NCBI RefSeq assembly: GCF_019266065.1
Contig: NZ_LPNR01000090.1
Location: 1 to 64,000, forward strand
Direction of reading: 5' to 3'
DNA length: 64,000 nt
Source of the DNA: Nocardia sp. MH4
GTDB lineage: Bacteria; Actinomycetota; Actinomycetes; Mycobacteriales; Mycobacteriaceae
In this document: one piece after another, positions 1-8,278 of the stretch
How the letters are laid out: every line of letters starts with the position of its first letter
How positions within the stretch are numbered: position 1 is the first letter of the stretch
Notes under the pieces: model-generated
The model's database searches: none
What the model saw: the letters and a program-made list of their open reading frames with translations, nothing else
Told to the model about the DNA's origin: nothing
Program-made: the position numbers and the translations under genes

Positions 1-3000
1 GCCGCGGCGACCGGTGCGGCCGCGGCGGCGGGAGCGGCCGCGGGCGCCTCGGCCGGGGTCTCCTCGATGTCGTCGACCGGCGCGGGATCGGTGTCGGTGG
101 CGTAGACGACCGCGGCGTCGCGCTCGACGTTGACCACCTCGACCGTCGCCCCGCCGAACGCGGGCAGCTTCAGCGTCTGCGAGGCCAGGTTGGCCACCGT
201 CGGGGTGGCGCCGAGGCCGATCTCGACGAAGCGCTCCACGCCGAGGCCGCCGTGGGCGGCGTCGGTGAACAGCAGGTCCTGGGTCTCGATCCAGCGCACC
301 GGGCTGGCGAACTGCCAGGCCAGCAGCTCGATCAGCACCACGCGGCACAGTTCGGCGTCCCGCTCGGCCCAGCTGTCGAAGTCGGCCAGCACGGCGGCCA
401 GCGGCTCGGACGGCACGAGCTCGGCGATCTCGGTGAGGAACGCGCGGTCCAGCGAGAACGGACGCGGCACCAGGTTCGGGATGTAGCGGCCGACGAGCAC
501 CTCCGGGTGCACCTCGGCGGGCAGCAGCTGCTCGAGCTTGTGCCGGAACTCCGGGACGCCGTCGCGCAGCACCGAGGAGTGGAACGGCACGTCGATGCCG
601 GGCACCAGGATGAACGCCCGCTTGCCACCGAATTCCTCGCGGCGGCGGTCGATCTCGGTCTCGAGCGCCTCGAGTCCGGCGACCGTGCCCGCGATGGCGT
701 ACTGCGAGCCGCGCAGGTTCAGGTTGACGACCTCGAGGAACTCCCCGGTGGCCTCGCCGATGCCGTTGACGAAGTCGATGACCTCGGCGTCCGGCAGCCC
801 GATCTGCGACGGGCGGATGGCGGCCATCCGGTAGTCGCTGCGGCCCTGGGCGTCGCGCGGCACCAGCTCGTGCATGGCCGAGCCACGCTGGAACACCACC
901 TCGAGCACGGCCTCCAGCGGCAGCACCCCGGCGACGGCGGCCAGGGCGTTGTACTCACCGACCGAGTGGCCCGCCAGCATCGCGCCCTCGACGAAGGCGC
1001 CGGCCTCGCGCAGCTCGGCGACCTGGGCGACGCCGAGGGTCGCCATGGCGACCTGGGTGAACTGGGTCAGGTGCAGCACGCCGTCCGGGTGCCGGTGCTC
1101 GACACCGCGCGCCTTGAGGTAGGTCGGGTTGTCGCGCACCACCGCCAGGATCGAGAAACCGAGGGCTTCGCGGGTGTGCGCGTCGGCGCGCTCCCACACC
1201 TGCTTGGCCGCCTTCGAGCGGGTCAGCGCGTCCAGGCCCATCCCCTTGCGCTGGATGCCCTGGCCCGGGAAGGCGTAGACGGTCTTCGGGGCGGCGGTGC
1301 GCCCGGTCGCGGTCATGACCAGGTCACCGTCGACGCGGCAGGAGACCTCGATGATCTCGCTGCCCGCGTCCACCGCGATCCGCTCCACCCGCACGTCGAC
1401 GGTCGCGCCGGGGCGCACCATGCCGAGGAACCGGGTGGTCCAGGCCGTGAGAGTGCGTGCGGGAACGGAGCTTTCGGGATCCACGGCGACCACGGCGTGC
1501 TGGGCGGCGGCCGAGAGCCACATGCCGTGCACGATCGGGCTGCCCAGCCCGGCCAGCTTGGCCGCGGCGTCGGAGGTGTGGATCGGGTTGTGGTCGCCGG
1601 AGACCGTGGCGAACGCGTGCATGGCGCGCGGGGCGGTCATGGACACGTCGCGGCGACGGCGGCGCGGGGTGTCGGTGGCCTCGGCCGAGACCGTTCCGGC
1701 CGCGCGCGGCGGATCGGTGAGCTCGCCCGCGCCGTTGCGGCCGCGGATCGCGAACCGCTCGACCAGACGGGCCAGCGGGGCAGGCTCGAGGCCCTGATCC
1801 AGGATCAGGCCGACGTGCACGGTCACCTCGACGACCCGGCCCATGTCGGTGTCGACGACCGCGCCGCTCTCGGCGCGCACCACGAGAATGCCGGTCTCGG
1901 CGGGCAATTCGCTCAGCAGCTGGATCTGGTGATCCAGGTGCACCAGGTCGAGCATGCCCTCGATCACCGAGCCGCCGTTGCCGGTGCGGGCCGCGCCGAG
2001 CACCGCGAAGACCGCGGGCCAGCAGGCGCCGACGAGCACGTCGGGCGCGGTGCGGCCGAGGGTGCTCAGGGTGGCGGGCAGGCCGGAACCGGTGACACCG
2101 GCGTGGTCGGCGACCAGGTCCGGCATCCAGGCCAGGTTGAGGTGCGCCACACCGGCTTTCACCTCGGGCAGCGACTGGCCGGCGGCCACGCCGAGCAGCG
2201 CCGACATGGCGGTCTCGGCGTCGGCCTCGGTGATCACCGGCGCGCCGCCGGAGTAGACGCTCGTCGGCACGGTGATGCGGATCTTCACCGCGTCGCGGCC
2301 GAGCAGCGGCACGGCCAGCTCGACGTAGCCGAATTCGGCTTCGGGACCGGAGACCTCGGTCAGCGTCGCGCCGGTGCTCTGGTGCACCGCGACGCCCTGC
2401 TCCACGACCCATTCGTTCGGGGCGCCGAGCCGGTGCACCGGGTTGACGGTGGTGCGTCCGGCCCACTGCACGTCGGGAGCCGCGAGCACGGTGTCGAGCG
2501 AGCCGGACACCACCCCGGCGACGCGACGCGCGTCGACCGGCGCGGGCACGACGCCGGCGCGGACCAGGCTGTAGGCGGTGTCCTGCTCGAACCGGTCGAG
2601 CAGCTCGCCGACCGGCTCGTCGACCCGGGTGATGCCGGCGACGGCGACGGTGCCGGGGATGATGCACACCTGGTCGGCCGAGTAGCGCGGATCATGGGCC
2701 TGCCACAGCGAATCCGAGCGCCACCAGCGTCGCACGTCGGCGTCGACGACGGGCACGAAGTTCACCGGCTTGCCCGGGGTCTTGCACAGCGCGACGAAGA
2801 ACGGCACGTCGGCGGGGTGCAGCACGGTCTCGGCGACCGCGGGGTACTGCTTCTTGAGCGCGCACAGCGCCTGCACCGGGTGTTCGAAGGCCTCGTCGTC
2901 GGCGAACAGCGTCTCGATCTCGCCGCTGTCGGCGGGGTGCAGCCGGGCTTCGGTGCGCCGCATCATCTCCGCGAACCGGTCGCGCCAGCTGATGTCGAGC

Positions 3001-5354
3001 CAGTCCGAGCGGGTGGCGTCGATGATCGCGTCGCCGATGTCGCTGCCGCAGTCGAACGAGATCGGGACCTCGCTCGAGACCGCCAGCGAGACATAGCGTT
3101 CCAGCCACTGCTGGTAGGTCATGGTGGCGACGTCACCGAAGTAGGGCTTGGCGGTGGCGTCGAGCGCCGCGATGATCTCGGCGCGACGCGCGGCGACGGC
3201 CTCGGCGTCACCGGCGACCTCGTCGAGCAGGCGGCCGGTGCGCGAGGCGGCGTTGTCGATCTCGTGGATGTCGGCGCCGAGCTGGCTGCGGCCCGAGGCC
3301 ATGCCACCGCTGGCGGTGCCCGCACCGACCCAGTCGGGGGTGCCGGGGGTGTCGACGAGCAGCTGCTTGACCTCGGGGGCGGTGGTCGCCTCCAGGGTGG
3401 CCATGGCGGCGGTGCCGACCAGGACGCCGTCCAGCGGCATCACCGGGTAGCCGTGGCCGGTGGCCCAGGTGCCGGTGAGGTAGTCGGTGGCCCGCTCGGG
3501 CGTGCCGATGCCACCGCCGACGCAGACCACCACGTTGGCGCGGCTGCGCAGCTCGGCGTAGGTGGCCAGCAGCAGGTCGTCGAGGTCTTCCCAGGAGTGG
3601 TGCCCGCCGGCCTTGCCGCCCTCGATGTGCATGATCACCGGGTAGTCCGGCACGGCGTCGGCGATGCGCAGCACCGCGCGGATCTGGGCGACCGTGCCCG
3701 GCTTGAAGGCGACGTGGCTGATGCCCGCTTCGGTCAGCTCCTCGATCAGCGCGACGGCTTCCTCGAGCTCGGGGATGCCCGCGGTGACGATGACGCCGTC
3801 CAGCGGCGCACCCGCCGCACGCGCCTTCTGCACCAGGCGCTTGCCGCCCAGCTGCAGCTTCCACAGGTACGGGTCGAGGAACAGCGAGTTGAACTGCACC
3901 GCGCGGCCCGGCTGCAGCAGCTGGCGCAGCTCGGTCATCCGGTCGGCGAAGATCTGCTCGGTGACCTGACCGCCGCCGGCCAGCTCGGCCCAGTGGCCCG
4001 CGTTGGCCGCGGCGGCGACGATCTTGGCATCGACGGTGGTCGGGGTCATGCCGGCCAGCAGGATCGGCGAGCGGCCGGTCAGCTTGGTGAACGCGGTCTC
4101 GACGACGATGCGGCCGTTGGGCAGCCGCACCGGCTTCGGCGCGAACGCCGACCACGGGGTGGCGGGCTCGGGCGCGGCGCCCGGGGTGAGCAGGCTGCGC
4201 TGACCCGGACGGGTGGCGGCGGCGATCACGCCGACGCCGGCGCCCTTGAGCGAACCGCCGGTGATGCGCGAGAGCAGGTCGCCGGGGCCCAGGTCCAGGA
4301 TCCATTCCGCGCCCGCCTCGACGACTTCGTCGACGGTGGCGACCCAGTCGATCGGATCGACCAGCACCTGCTGGGTCAGGGAGGCGGCGAGGTCGGCGTC
4401 GAGCTCGCACTGGCGGGCCCAGCCGGTGACCAGGTCGACGGTCTCGGCCAGCGCCGGGTGGTGGAAGGCGACGTCGACGGAGATGTCCTCGAACACGGGC
4501 GCGAAGACCGCGCCACCGCGCGACTTGCTCTCCCGCTCGCGGGTCTGCTCGTCGTGCAGCTGGGCGCAGCGCACGCGCACCCGATCGATCTGCGCCGGGG
4601 CGCCCGACAGCACGACGCGCCTGCGCCCGTTGCGGATCGACACCACCGCGGCGATCGCGGGGTCGACGCCCTCGGCGACCTCGGCGACGATCGCCCGCAG
4701 CTGCTCCGGATCGACATTGGACACCGCGACCATCGGCGAACGCTCGCCGACCGGCATCAGCCCGCGCCTGCGCGCGACCAGCCCGGCCGCGGCACCGATG
4801 AACTGGGCGATGGCCAGCAGTTCGGCGTCGCGCTCACCACGGGCCTCGACCGCGGCGGCGGCCAGCAGCCCCTGCGAGTGCCCGACGATCGCGACCGGCG
4901 CGTGCTCGGTCGGGTCCAGGCCCTGCAACCGCAGCGCCCTGATGGCCGCGAGCTGGGCCAGCAGCACACCGGGCATCGACACCGCGGCCGAGCGCAGCAC
5001 CGCGTCGGCGGGCGCCGAGGACGGCTCGTCCGGCTCGTCCAGCTCGCTCTCCAGCATCCAGCCCATCGGGTCGAAGCCGCCGGGACGGACCACCAGCAAC
5101 TGCGCCGCAACCGGCTCGACCAGTGCTTCGGCCGCGTGCACCAGCGCGGTCAGCTCGGACTCGAGCGCACTGTCGCGACCGATCTCCTCGAGCTCGCGCA
5201 GCCACTGCGCACCCTGCCCACCGAACGCCAACGCGTACCCGGCCCCGTCGCGCAGCTGCTCCAGCAGCGCTGCGCGGACACCCGATGCCTGGCCACGACC
5301 ACCAGCTTTCGCGGTCGACCCCGTGCCCATCTCGGTGCTCTCGTTGATCGTCAA
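1..5354 (-). CDS. fas: Type I fatty acid synthase (FAS-I), N-terminal part, cut by window edge
   Basis: Multifunctional cytosolic enzyme for de novo fatty acid synthesis, which supplies acyl chains for phospholipids and mycolic acids. About 1784 of roughly 3000 expected residues are present. Seen in order: acetyltransferase with GHSQG (about residue 155), enoyl reductase TIM-barrel region (GMTPTTVDAK near 430, then CVGGGIGTP), a MaoC-like dehydratase with SGDHNPIH (near 1250), and the malonyl/palmitoyl transferase GHSVGE (near 1460). The window ends in an Ala/Pro-rich linker, so ACP, KR, KS and the phosphopantetheinyl transferase domain must lie beyond position 1. A TTG start is chosen because AGGAGAAGGAA lies about 10 nt upstream and the N-terminus TINE resembles mycobacterial Fas; an in-frame ATG at 5330 is the alternative. 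Confidence 0.96.
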   Translation of the reverse strand, partial: MTINESTEMGTGSTAKAGGRGQASGVRAALLEQLRDGAGYALAFGGQGAQWLRELEEIGRDSALESELTALVHAAEALVEPVAAQLLVVRPGGFDPMGWMLESELDEPDEPSSAPADAVLRSAAVSMPGVLLAQLAAIRALRLQGLDPTEHAPVAIVGHSQGLLAAAAVEARGERDAELLAIAQFIGAAAGLVARRRGLMPVGERSPMVAVSNVDPEQLRAIVAEVAEGVDPAIAAVVSIRNGRRRVVLSGAPAQIDRVRVRCAQLHDEQTRERESKSRGGAVFAPVFEDISVDVAFHHPALAETVDLVTGWARQCELDADLAASLTQQVLVDPIDWVATVDEVVEAGAEWILDLGPGDLLSRITGGSLKGAGVGVIAAATRPGQRSLLTPGAAPEPATPWSAFAPKPVRLPNGRIVVETAFTKLTGRSPILLAGMTPTTVDAKIVAAAANAGHWAELAGGGQVTEQIFADRMTELRQLLQPGRAVQFNSLFLDPYLWKLQLGGKRLVQKARAAGAPLDGVIVTAGIPELEEAVALIEELTEAGISHVAFKPGTVAQIRAVLRIADAVPDYPVIMHIEGGKAGGHHSWEDLDDLLLATYAELRSRANVVVCVGGGIGTPERATDYLTGTWATGHGYPVMPLDGVLVGTAAMATLEATTAPEVKQLLVDTPGTPDWVGAGTASGGMASGRSQLGADIHEIDNAASRTGRLLDEVAGDAEAVAARRAEIIAALDATAKPYFGDVATMTYQQWLERYVSLAVSSEVPISFDCGSDIGDAIIDATRSDWLDISWRDRFAEMMRRTEARLHPADSGEIETLFADDEAFEHPVQALCALKKQYPAVAETVLHPADVPFFVALCKTPGKPVNFVPVVDADVRRWWRSDSLWQAHDPRYSADQVCIIPGTVAVAGITRVDEPVGELLDRFEQDTAYSLVRAGVVPAPVDARRVAGVVSGSLDTVLAAPDVQWAGRTTVNPVHRLGAPNEWVVEQGVAVHQSTGATLTEVSGPEAEFGYVELAVPLLGRDAVKIRITVPTSVYSGGAPVITEADAETAMSALLGVAAGQSLPEVKAGVAHLNLAWMPDLVADHAGVTGSGLPATLSTLGRTAPDVLVGACWPAVFAVLGAARTGNGGSVIEGMLDLVHLDHQIQLLSELPAETGILVVRAESGAVVDTDMGRVVEVTVHVGLILDQGLEPAPLARLVERFAIRGRNGAGELTDPPRAAGTVSAEATDTPRRRRRDVSMTAPRAMHAFATVSGDHNPIHTSDAAAKLAGLGSPIVHGMWLSAAAQHAVVAVDPESSVPARTLTAWTTRFLGMVRPGATVDVRVERIAVDAGSEIIEVSCRVDGDLVMTATGRTAAPKTVYAFPGQGIQRKGMGLDALTRSKAAKQVWERADAHTREALGFSILAVVRDNPTYLKARGVEHRHPDGVLHLTQFTQVAMATLGVAQVAELREAGAFVEGAMLAGHSVGEYNALAAVAGVLPLEAVLEVVFQRGSAMHELVPRDAQGRSDYRMAAIRPSQIGLPDAEVIDFVNGIGEATGEFLEVVNLNLRGSQYAIAGTVAGLEALETEIDRRREEFGGKRAFILVPGIDVPFHSSVLRDGVPEFRHKLEQLLPAEVHPEVLVGRYIPNLVPRPFSLDRAFLTEIAELVPSEPLAAVLADFDSWAERDAELCRVVLIELLAWQFASPVRWIETQDLLFTDAAHGGLGVERFVEIGLGATPTVANLASQTLKLPAFGGATVEVVNVERDAAVVYATDTDPAPVDDIEETPAEAPAAAPAAAAAPVAA

Positions 5355-5450
5355 GACGCTCGACTTCCTTCTCCTGGCGCTCCGCCCACCGACGGCACGC
5401 ACACGTATCCGGCAGCCCCTCGGGCCTGTTGGGAGCCACGATCGCACAAA

Positions 5451-5609
5451 ATCATGAGGAAAGCCTCACGTTTCTCGCCCCGACGGCAGCTACCGCCGAG
5501 TATTTCTGCACGCTCGTACCAGTTTTTTCTGAAACATGACTCCGCCTCATGTTCAAACCGCAGGTCCAGCCTGTTATTTCACTTCGCAAACATGAGTGGC
5601 CCTCATGTT
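5451..5609 (-). promoter_or_regulatory. Three inverted-repeat operators upstream of fas
   Basis: Three copies of a dyad read AACATGAG-N5-7-CTCATGTT. Site 3 (5589-5609) has perfect 8-bp arms; site 2 (5533-5553) has perfect 7-bp arms AACATGA/TCATGTT; site 1 (5451-5472) is ATCATGAG-N6-CTCACGTT. Sites 2 and 3 both span 21 bp. They lie in the AT-richer 371-bp gap before fas. From memory, the mycobacterial activator FasR binds three inverted repeats before fas, so these are the natural FasR candidates; the sequence match to known FasR sites was not checked. Confidence 0.65.
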
Positions 5610-5675
5610 GAGGTATATCGAATCGTTATAATCCCAGGTCGTGTTACCGACGAGTACGCCACGCCGCCGGAACGC

Positions 5676-5704
5676 TTCGCGAAGCCGGATTTGCCCGGTA
5701 GAGT
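5676..5704 (+). promoter_or_regulatory. Possible promoter of the tRNA-Leu gene
   Basis: TTCGCG (5676-5681), a 17-nt spacer and TAGAGT (5699-5704) give a plausible -35/-10 pair, starting transcription about 15 nt before the tRNA. The -35 is weak. A perfect TATAAT at 5627-5632 lies further upstream without a convincing -35. Confidence 0.3.
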
Positions 5705-5725
5705 TTGGACGGTCGTACACATCCA

Positions 5726-5807
5726 GCGCGAGTGGCGAAATTGGCAGACGCGCCAGATTTAGGTTCTGGTGTCCACGGACGTAGGGGTTCAAGTCCCCTC
5801 TCGCGCA
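5726..5807 (+). tRNA. tRNA-Leu (anticodon UAG)
   Basis: A full cloverleaf can be drawn. The acceptor stem is GCGCGAG (5726-5732) with CTCGCGC (5800-5806) and discriminator A. The anticodon stem CCAGA/TCTGG encloses loop TTTAGGT, giving anticodon TAG (reads CUA). A long variable arm typical of class II tRNA-Leu follows, then T-arm AGGGG-TTCAAGT-CCCCT. The 3' CCA is not encoded. Confidence 0.95.
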
Positions 5808-5814
5808 CAGTTTT

Positions 5815-5830
5815 CCAGCGGTTGCGCTGG
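5815..5830 (+). terminator. Short hairpin after tRNA-Leu
   Basis: CCAGCG-GTTG-CGCTGG forms a perfect 6-bp stem 8 nt after the tRNA. There is no T-tract, so it may be a U-less terminator or a 3'-end processing stop. The rest of 5831-6190 shows no convincing gene or RNA. Confidence 0.3.
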
Positions 5831-6194
5831 TCGTGCCCGGACCGGTGGTCGAGTGCGCTCGCCCACGAGGCCCTCGTCGTATCAATCCCCCGACCTGCAT
5901 TGATGCCGCTTTTCCCGGCAGATCCGCCGACCCCGCGAGCCCGGTCAGCCGTGCCCGACGGCTCCAGCGGCCGGGCAGGTCCACGTAATCGAGCCGATCA
6001 TTCCGCCGCCGCCCTCGCTCCAGGAACGGGTTAACGGCCCCTCACCGGGCCGAACGCTCCCGCGAGAGGCACGCTACGGCCACATCGCAGAACTGAGCCA
6101 TGGGCGAGGATGCGCCCGCGGTTCGGATCGGTTACCGAGTCACAGTCGACGCCGAGTGCGGACACACCCGGACCTGATCCCCCACAAAAGGCGA

Positions 6195-6238
6195 GACTCC
6201 CGGCGCGACCGCGTGTCACCGCAGCAGCACCGGGAGTC
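6195..6238 (-). terminator. Probable intrinsic terminator of the 6275-6835 gene
   Basis: Perfect 9-bp arms GACTCCCGG/CCGGGAGTC are separated by 26 nt. On the minus strand the stem is followed by CGCCTTTTG, with a short T run at 6187-6190. It lies 37 nt past the stop of the minus-strand gene. Confidence 0.55.
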
Positions 6239-6274
6239 CCTCGGCCGGAGGCAGTTACCCGCCGGCTCACCTTC

Positions 6275-6835
6275 TCAGGGCAGGACCTGCGGAATGGCCT
6301 CGGGGTTCACGTGACCCACGACGCCACCGATGATGGCACCGATGGCCGCGTGGGGCAGTACGCCGAGGACGAGGCAGATCGGGTAGCCCACGCCGAGCAG
6401 GATCACCGACGGCAGGCAATTGACCAGGGTGGCGAGGGCACCGACACCGGCACCGGCGAGGGCACCGTTGACCACCGGATCGGAGTTCTCGGCCTTCGGG
6501 TCGGTCGCGACGTCGTGCAGGCCGGTCTCGACCACATCCGAAACCACGGGAGCGACCACATCCGCGGCGACGGGAACGGCCGCCTCCACAACGGGACTTT
6601 CGCCGGAAGGCTCGGAGTCCTGCGCAATCTCGGCGGCCACCGGGGTGGCGGACCCGAACGAGAACGCGGCGATGGCAGTGTCGTAGCCGTCATCCTGGAG
6701 CGTCGTCGCGACAGCAGGCTGAGCCCGCTGATCGGCGGAGGCATCCGCCGACGCGACGCCGCTTCCAGCGAAGGTGACCGCCACGATGACCGGCAGTGCA
6801 CCGAGAAGAATATTGCGAGTTGAGCGCTTGAACAT
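6275..6835 (-). CDS. Secreted glycine-zipper protein ending in IPQVLP
   Basis: 186-residue protein of unknown function. It has a Sec signal peptide (MFKRSTRN basic head, a hydrophobic stretch, then an AxA-type site before about residue 31) and an Ala/Val/acidic low-complexity middle. A C-terminal hydrophobic hairpin rich in small residues follows (ALAGAGVGALATL, IGAIIGGVVGH), and the protein ends IPQVLP. The layout and last residues match the gene at 32435-33058, which ends IPNVLP, so the two are probably paralogs of a secreted, membrane- or envelope-associated family. The gene is monocistronic with a terminator behind it and a CRP-type site upstream. Confidence 0.8.
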   Translation of the reverse strand: MFKRSTRNILLGALPVIVAVTFAGSGVASADASADQRAQPAVATTLQDDGYDTAIAAFSFGSATPVAAEIAQDSEPSGESPVVEAAVPVAADVVAPVVSDVVETGLHDVATDPKAENSDPVVNGALAGAGVGALATLVNCLPSVILLGVGYPICLVLGVLPHAAIGAIIGGVVGHVNPEAIPQVLP

Positions 6836-6888
6836 TTAAGTACCCTCTCGACCTTGTGCCCCCGACTGGACCAACCGAATGTCGACCG

Positions 6889-6905
6889 GGCTATTAGTAA
6901 TAGCC
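6889..6905. promoter_or_regulatory. Perfect 17-bp palindrome upstream of the secreted protein
   Basis: GGCTATTA-G-TAATAGCC has perfect 8-bp arms around one central base, 54 bp before the ATG at 6835. It could be an operator or a hairpin in the 5' leader. No regulator gene is adjacent. Confidence 0.5.
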
Positions 6906-6927
6906 AAGCAATATTAAAAGCAACTTT

Positions 6928-6943
6928 TGTGATCTATTTCACA
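6928..6943. promoter_or_regulatory. CRP/GlxR-type binding site
   Basis: TGTGATCTATTTCACA is an exact match to the consensus TGTGA-N6-TCACA of actinobacterial CRP/GlxR cAMP-responsive regulators. It lies about 93 bp upstream of the ATG of the minus-strand secreted-protein gene, in an AT-rich promoter region, which fits activation. The downstream end of the 7062-7478 gene is on the other side, so the secreted protein is the likely target. Confidence 0.65.
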
Positions 6944-7061
6944 TTGACACAGCTGGGCCAATCCATTTCGTACAACACGGGCGAATTCGGAGCATGCCCG
7001 CGAACGGAGCCGCAACGGCCGCTCGGCGACCCGACCCGTCGGGAGAAGATGTGCCGGACAC

Positions 7062-7478
7062 TCACTGTGCGGCCTTGCGCTCGAGCGCCTCCCGGGCTTC
7101 CCGCTGGATGCGCGGGAACTGCTCGGCCATGCGGGCGGCCAGCGCCTGGGCCGCCGAGAGCGGTCGCACCATCACCGTGAACTCGTCGATGCGGCCGTCG
7201 TCGTCGAAGTGCAGGAAGTCGCAGCCCGTCAACTGCAAGCCGTCCACGGTGGCTTCGAACACCAGCGCGTGGTCGGGCCCTTGCGCCGCACCGATCTCGC
7301 GCACATAACGGAAGTCCTCGAAGACCCGCAAAACCCCGCGCAGAATCGCCGCCGTCACCGCCTTGCCGGGGTACGGCGCGAAAGCGACCGGGCTGGTGAA
7401 CACCACATCGTCGGCCAGCAGTTCTTCGACGTTATCCAGATTCTTCGACTCCACCGCGGCCCGAAACCGTTGATGCAC
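7062..7478 (-). CDS. SnoaL-like / nuclear transport factor 2-family protein
   Basis: 138 residues with the cone-shaped NTF2 fold pattern: N-terminal helix (HQRFRAAVESKNLDNVEELLADDVVFTSPV), strands around FEATVDGLQLTGCDFLHFDDDGRIDEFTVMVRP, and a charged C-terminal helix. This is the domain of ketosteroid isomerase-like and polyketide-cyclase-like enzymes; no substrate can be named. The GTG start has AGGAGG a few nt upstream. It is divergent from a PadR regulator, which probably controls it. Confidence 0.8.
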   Translation of the reverse strand: MHQRFRAAVESKNLDNVEELLADDVVFTSPVAFAPYPGKAVTAAILRGVLRVFEDFRYVREIGAAQGPDHALVFEATVDGLQLTGCDFLHFDDDGRIDEFTVMVRPLSAAQALAARMAEQFPRIQREAREALERKAAQ

Positions 7479-7597
7479 CTGTGCCTCCTAGGCAAATAAT
7501 TGATTAGGTCGAACGAGGCTATCCCCAGCGTGCACCGCTGTCCAGGATGGTGTCACCATTGACCGAATTCACCATTCAGGTCCGGTAGGCTTGCTCG

Positions 7598-8188
7598 ATG
7601 GCGTTACGACACGCGGTCTTGGCCGCCCTCCTGGACGGCGAGGCGTCCGGCTACGACCTGGCCAAGCAATTCGACGCGTCGGTCGCGAACTTCTGGATGG
7701 CGACCCCGCAGCAGTTGTACAAGGAGCTCGAGCGAATGACGGCCGACGGCCTCATCGCGGCGCGGGTCGTCGAGCAGGAGAAACGCCCGAACAAGCGGCT
7801 GCATTCGATCACCGAGTCCGGGCGGGCGGCGCTGCGGGCTTTCATCGCCGATTCGACCAAACCCACCGTCATCCGCGACGAGATGCTGGTCAAGATCCAG
7901 GGCATGGACTCCGGCGACGCCCCGGCCGTCGAGGCCGTCCTGGTCGAGCGAATCGGCTGGGCGGAGGCGAAACTCGCCCGCTACGAGCGGTCGCGGACCC
8001 GGATGCTCGCCGGCCGCAGCGAACAGGCCTACCTCAGCGAATCCGTCCACATCGGCCCCTACCTGACCCTGCTGCGCGGCATCGCCTTCGAGCAGGAGAA
8101 CATCCGCTGGGCACAGTTCAGCCTCGACGCCATCCGTCGCCGCCGCACGGCAGCGCTCGATCCGGTCGATCGACTCGTGCCGCCGTGA
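7598..8188 (+). CDS. PadR-family transcriptional regulator
   Basis: 196 residues. The N-terminal winged helix starts directly at MALRHAVLAALLDGEASGYDLAKQF and includes PQQLYKELERMTADGLI and the wing KRPNKRLHSITESG; a helical C-terminal dimerisation region (PadR C-terminal type) follows. PadR proteins repress phenolic-acid or efflux genes and respond to small aromatics. It faces the SnoaL-like gene across a 119-bp gap that carries two copies of TCACCATT (near 7554 and 7570). TAGGCT at 7586-7591, six bases before the ATG, suggests a leaderless mRNA. Confidence 0.88.
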   Translation: MALRHAVLAALLDGEASGYDLAKQFDASVANFWMATPQQLYKELERMTADGLIAARVVEQEKRPNKRLHSITESGRAALRAFIADSTKPTVIRDEMLVKIQGMDSGDAPAVEAVLVERIGWAEAKLARYERSRTRMLAGRSEQAYLSESVHIGPYLTLLRGIAFEQENIRWAQFSLDAIRRRRTAALDPVDRLVPP

Positions 8189-8278
8189 GCTTTCCCACGG
8201 GATCGGGCATCGAATTCCATCGAATGCACTACGCTCGCGGACGCGAACTAGAACAGGTTCCAGGGGTGGGAGCATTCG

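Noticed and set aside
252..5762. Very long plus-strand open frame opposite fas
   Set aside because: Antisense shadow of the GC-rich fas gene. Its translation is Arg/His/Gly-rich without domains, while the minus strand gives clear FAS-I motifs.
5574..5984. 136-codon minus-strand open frame covering the tRNA-Leu
   Set aside because: Overlaps a structurally complete tRNA and the fas promoter repeats; the translation shows no domain.
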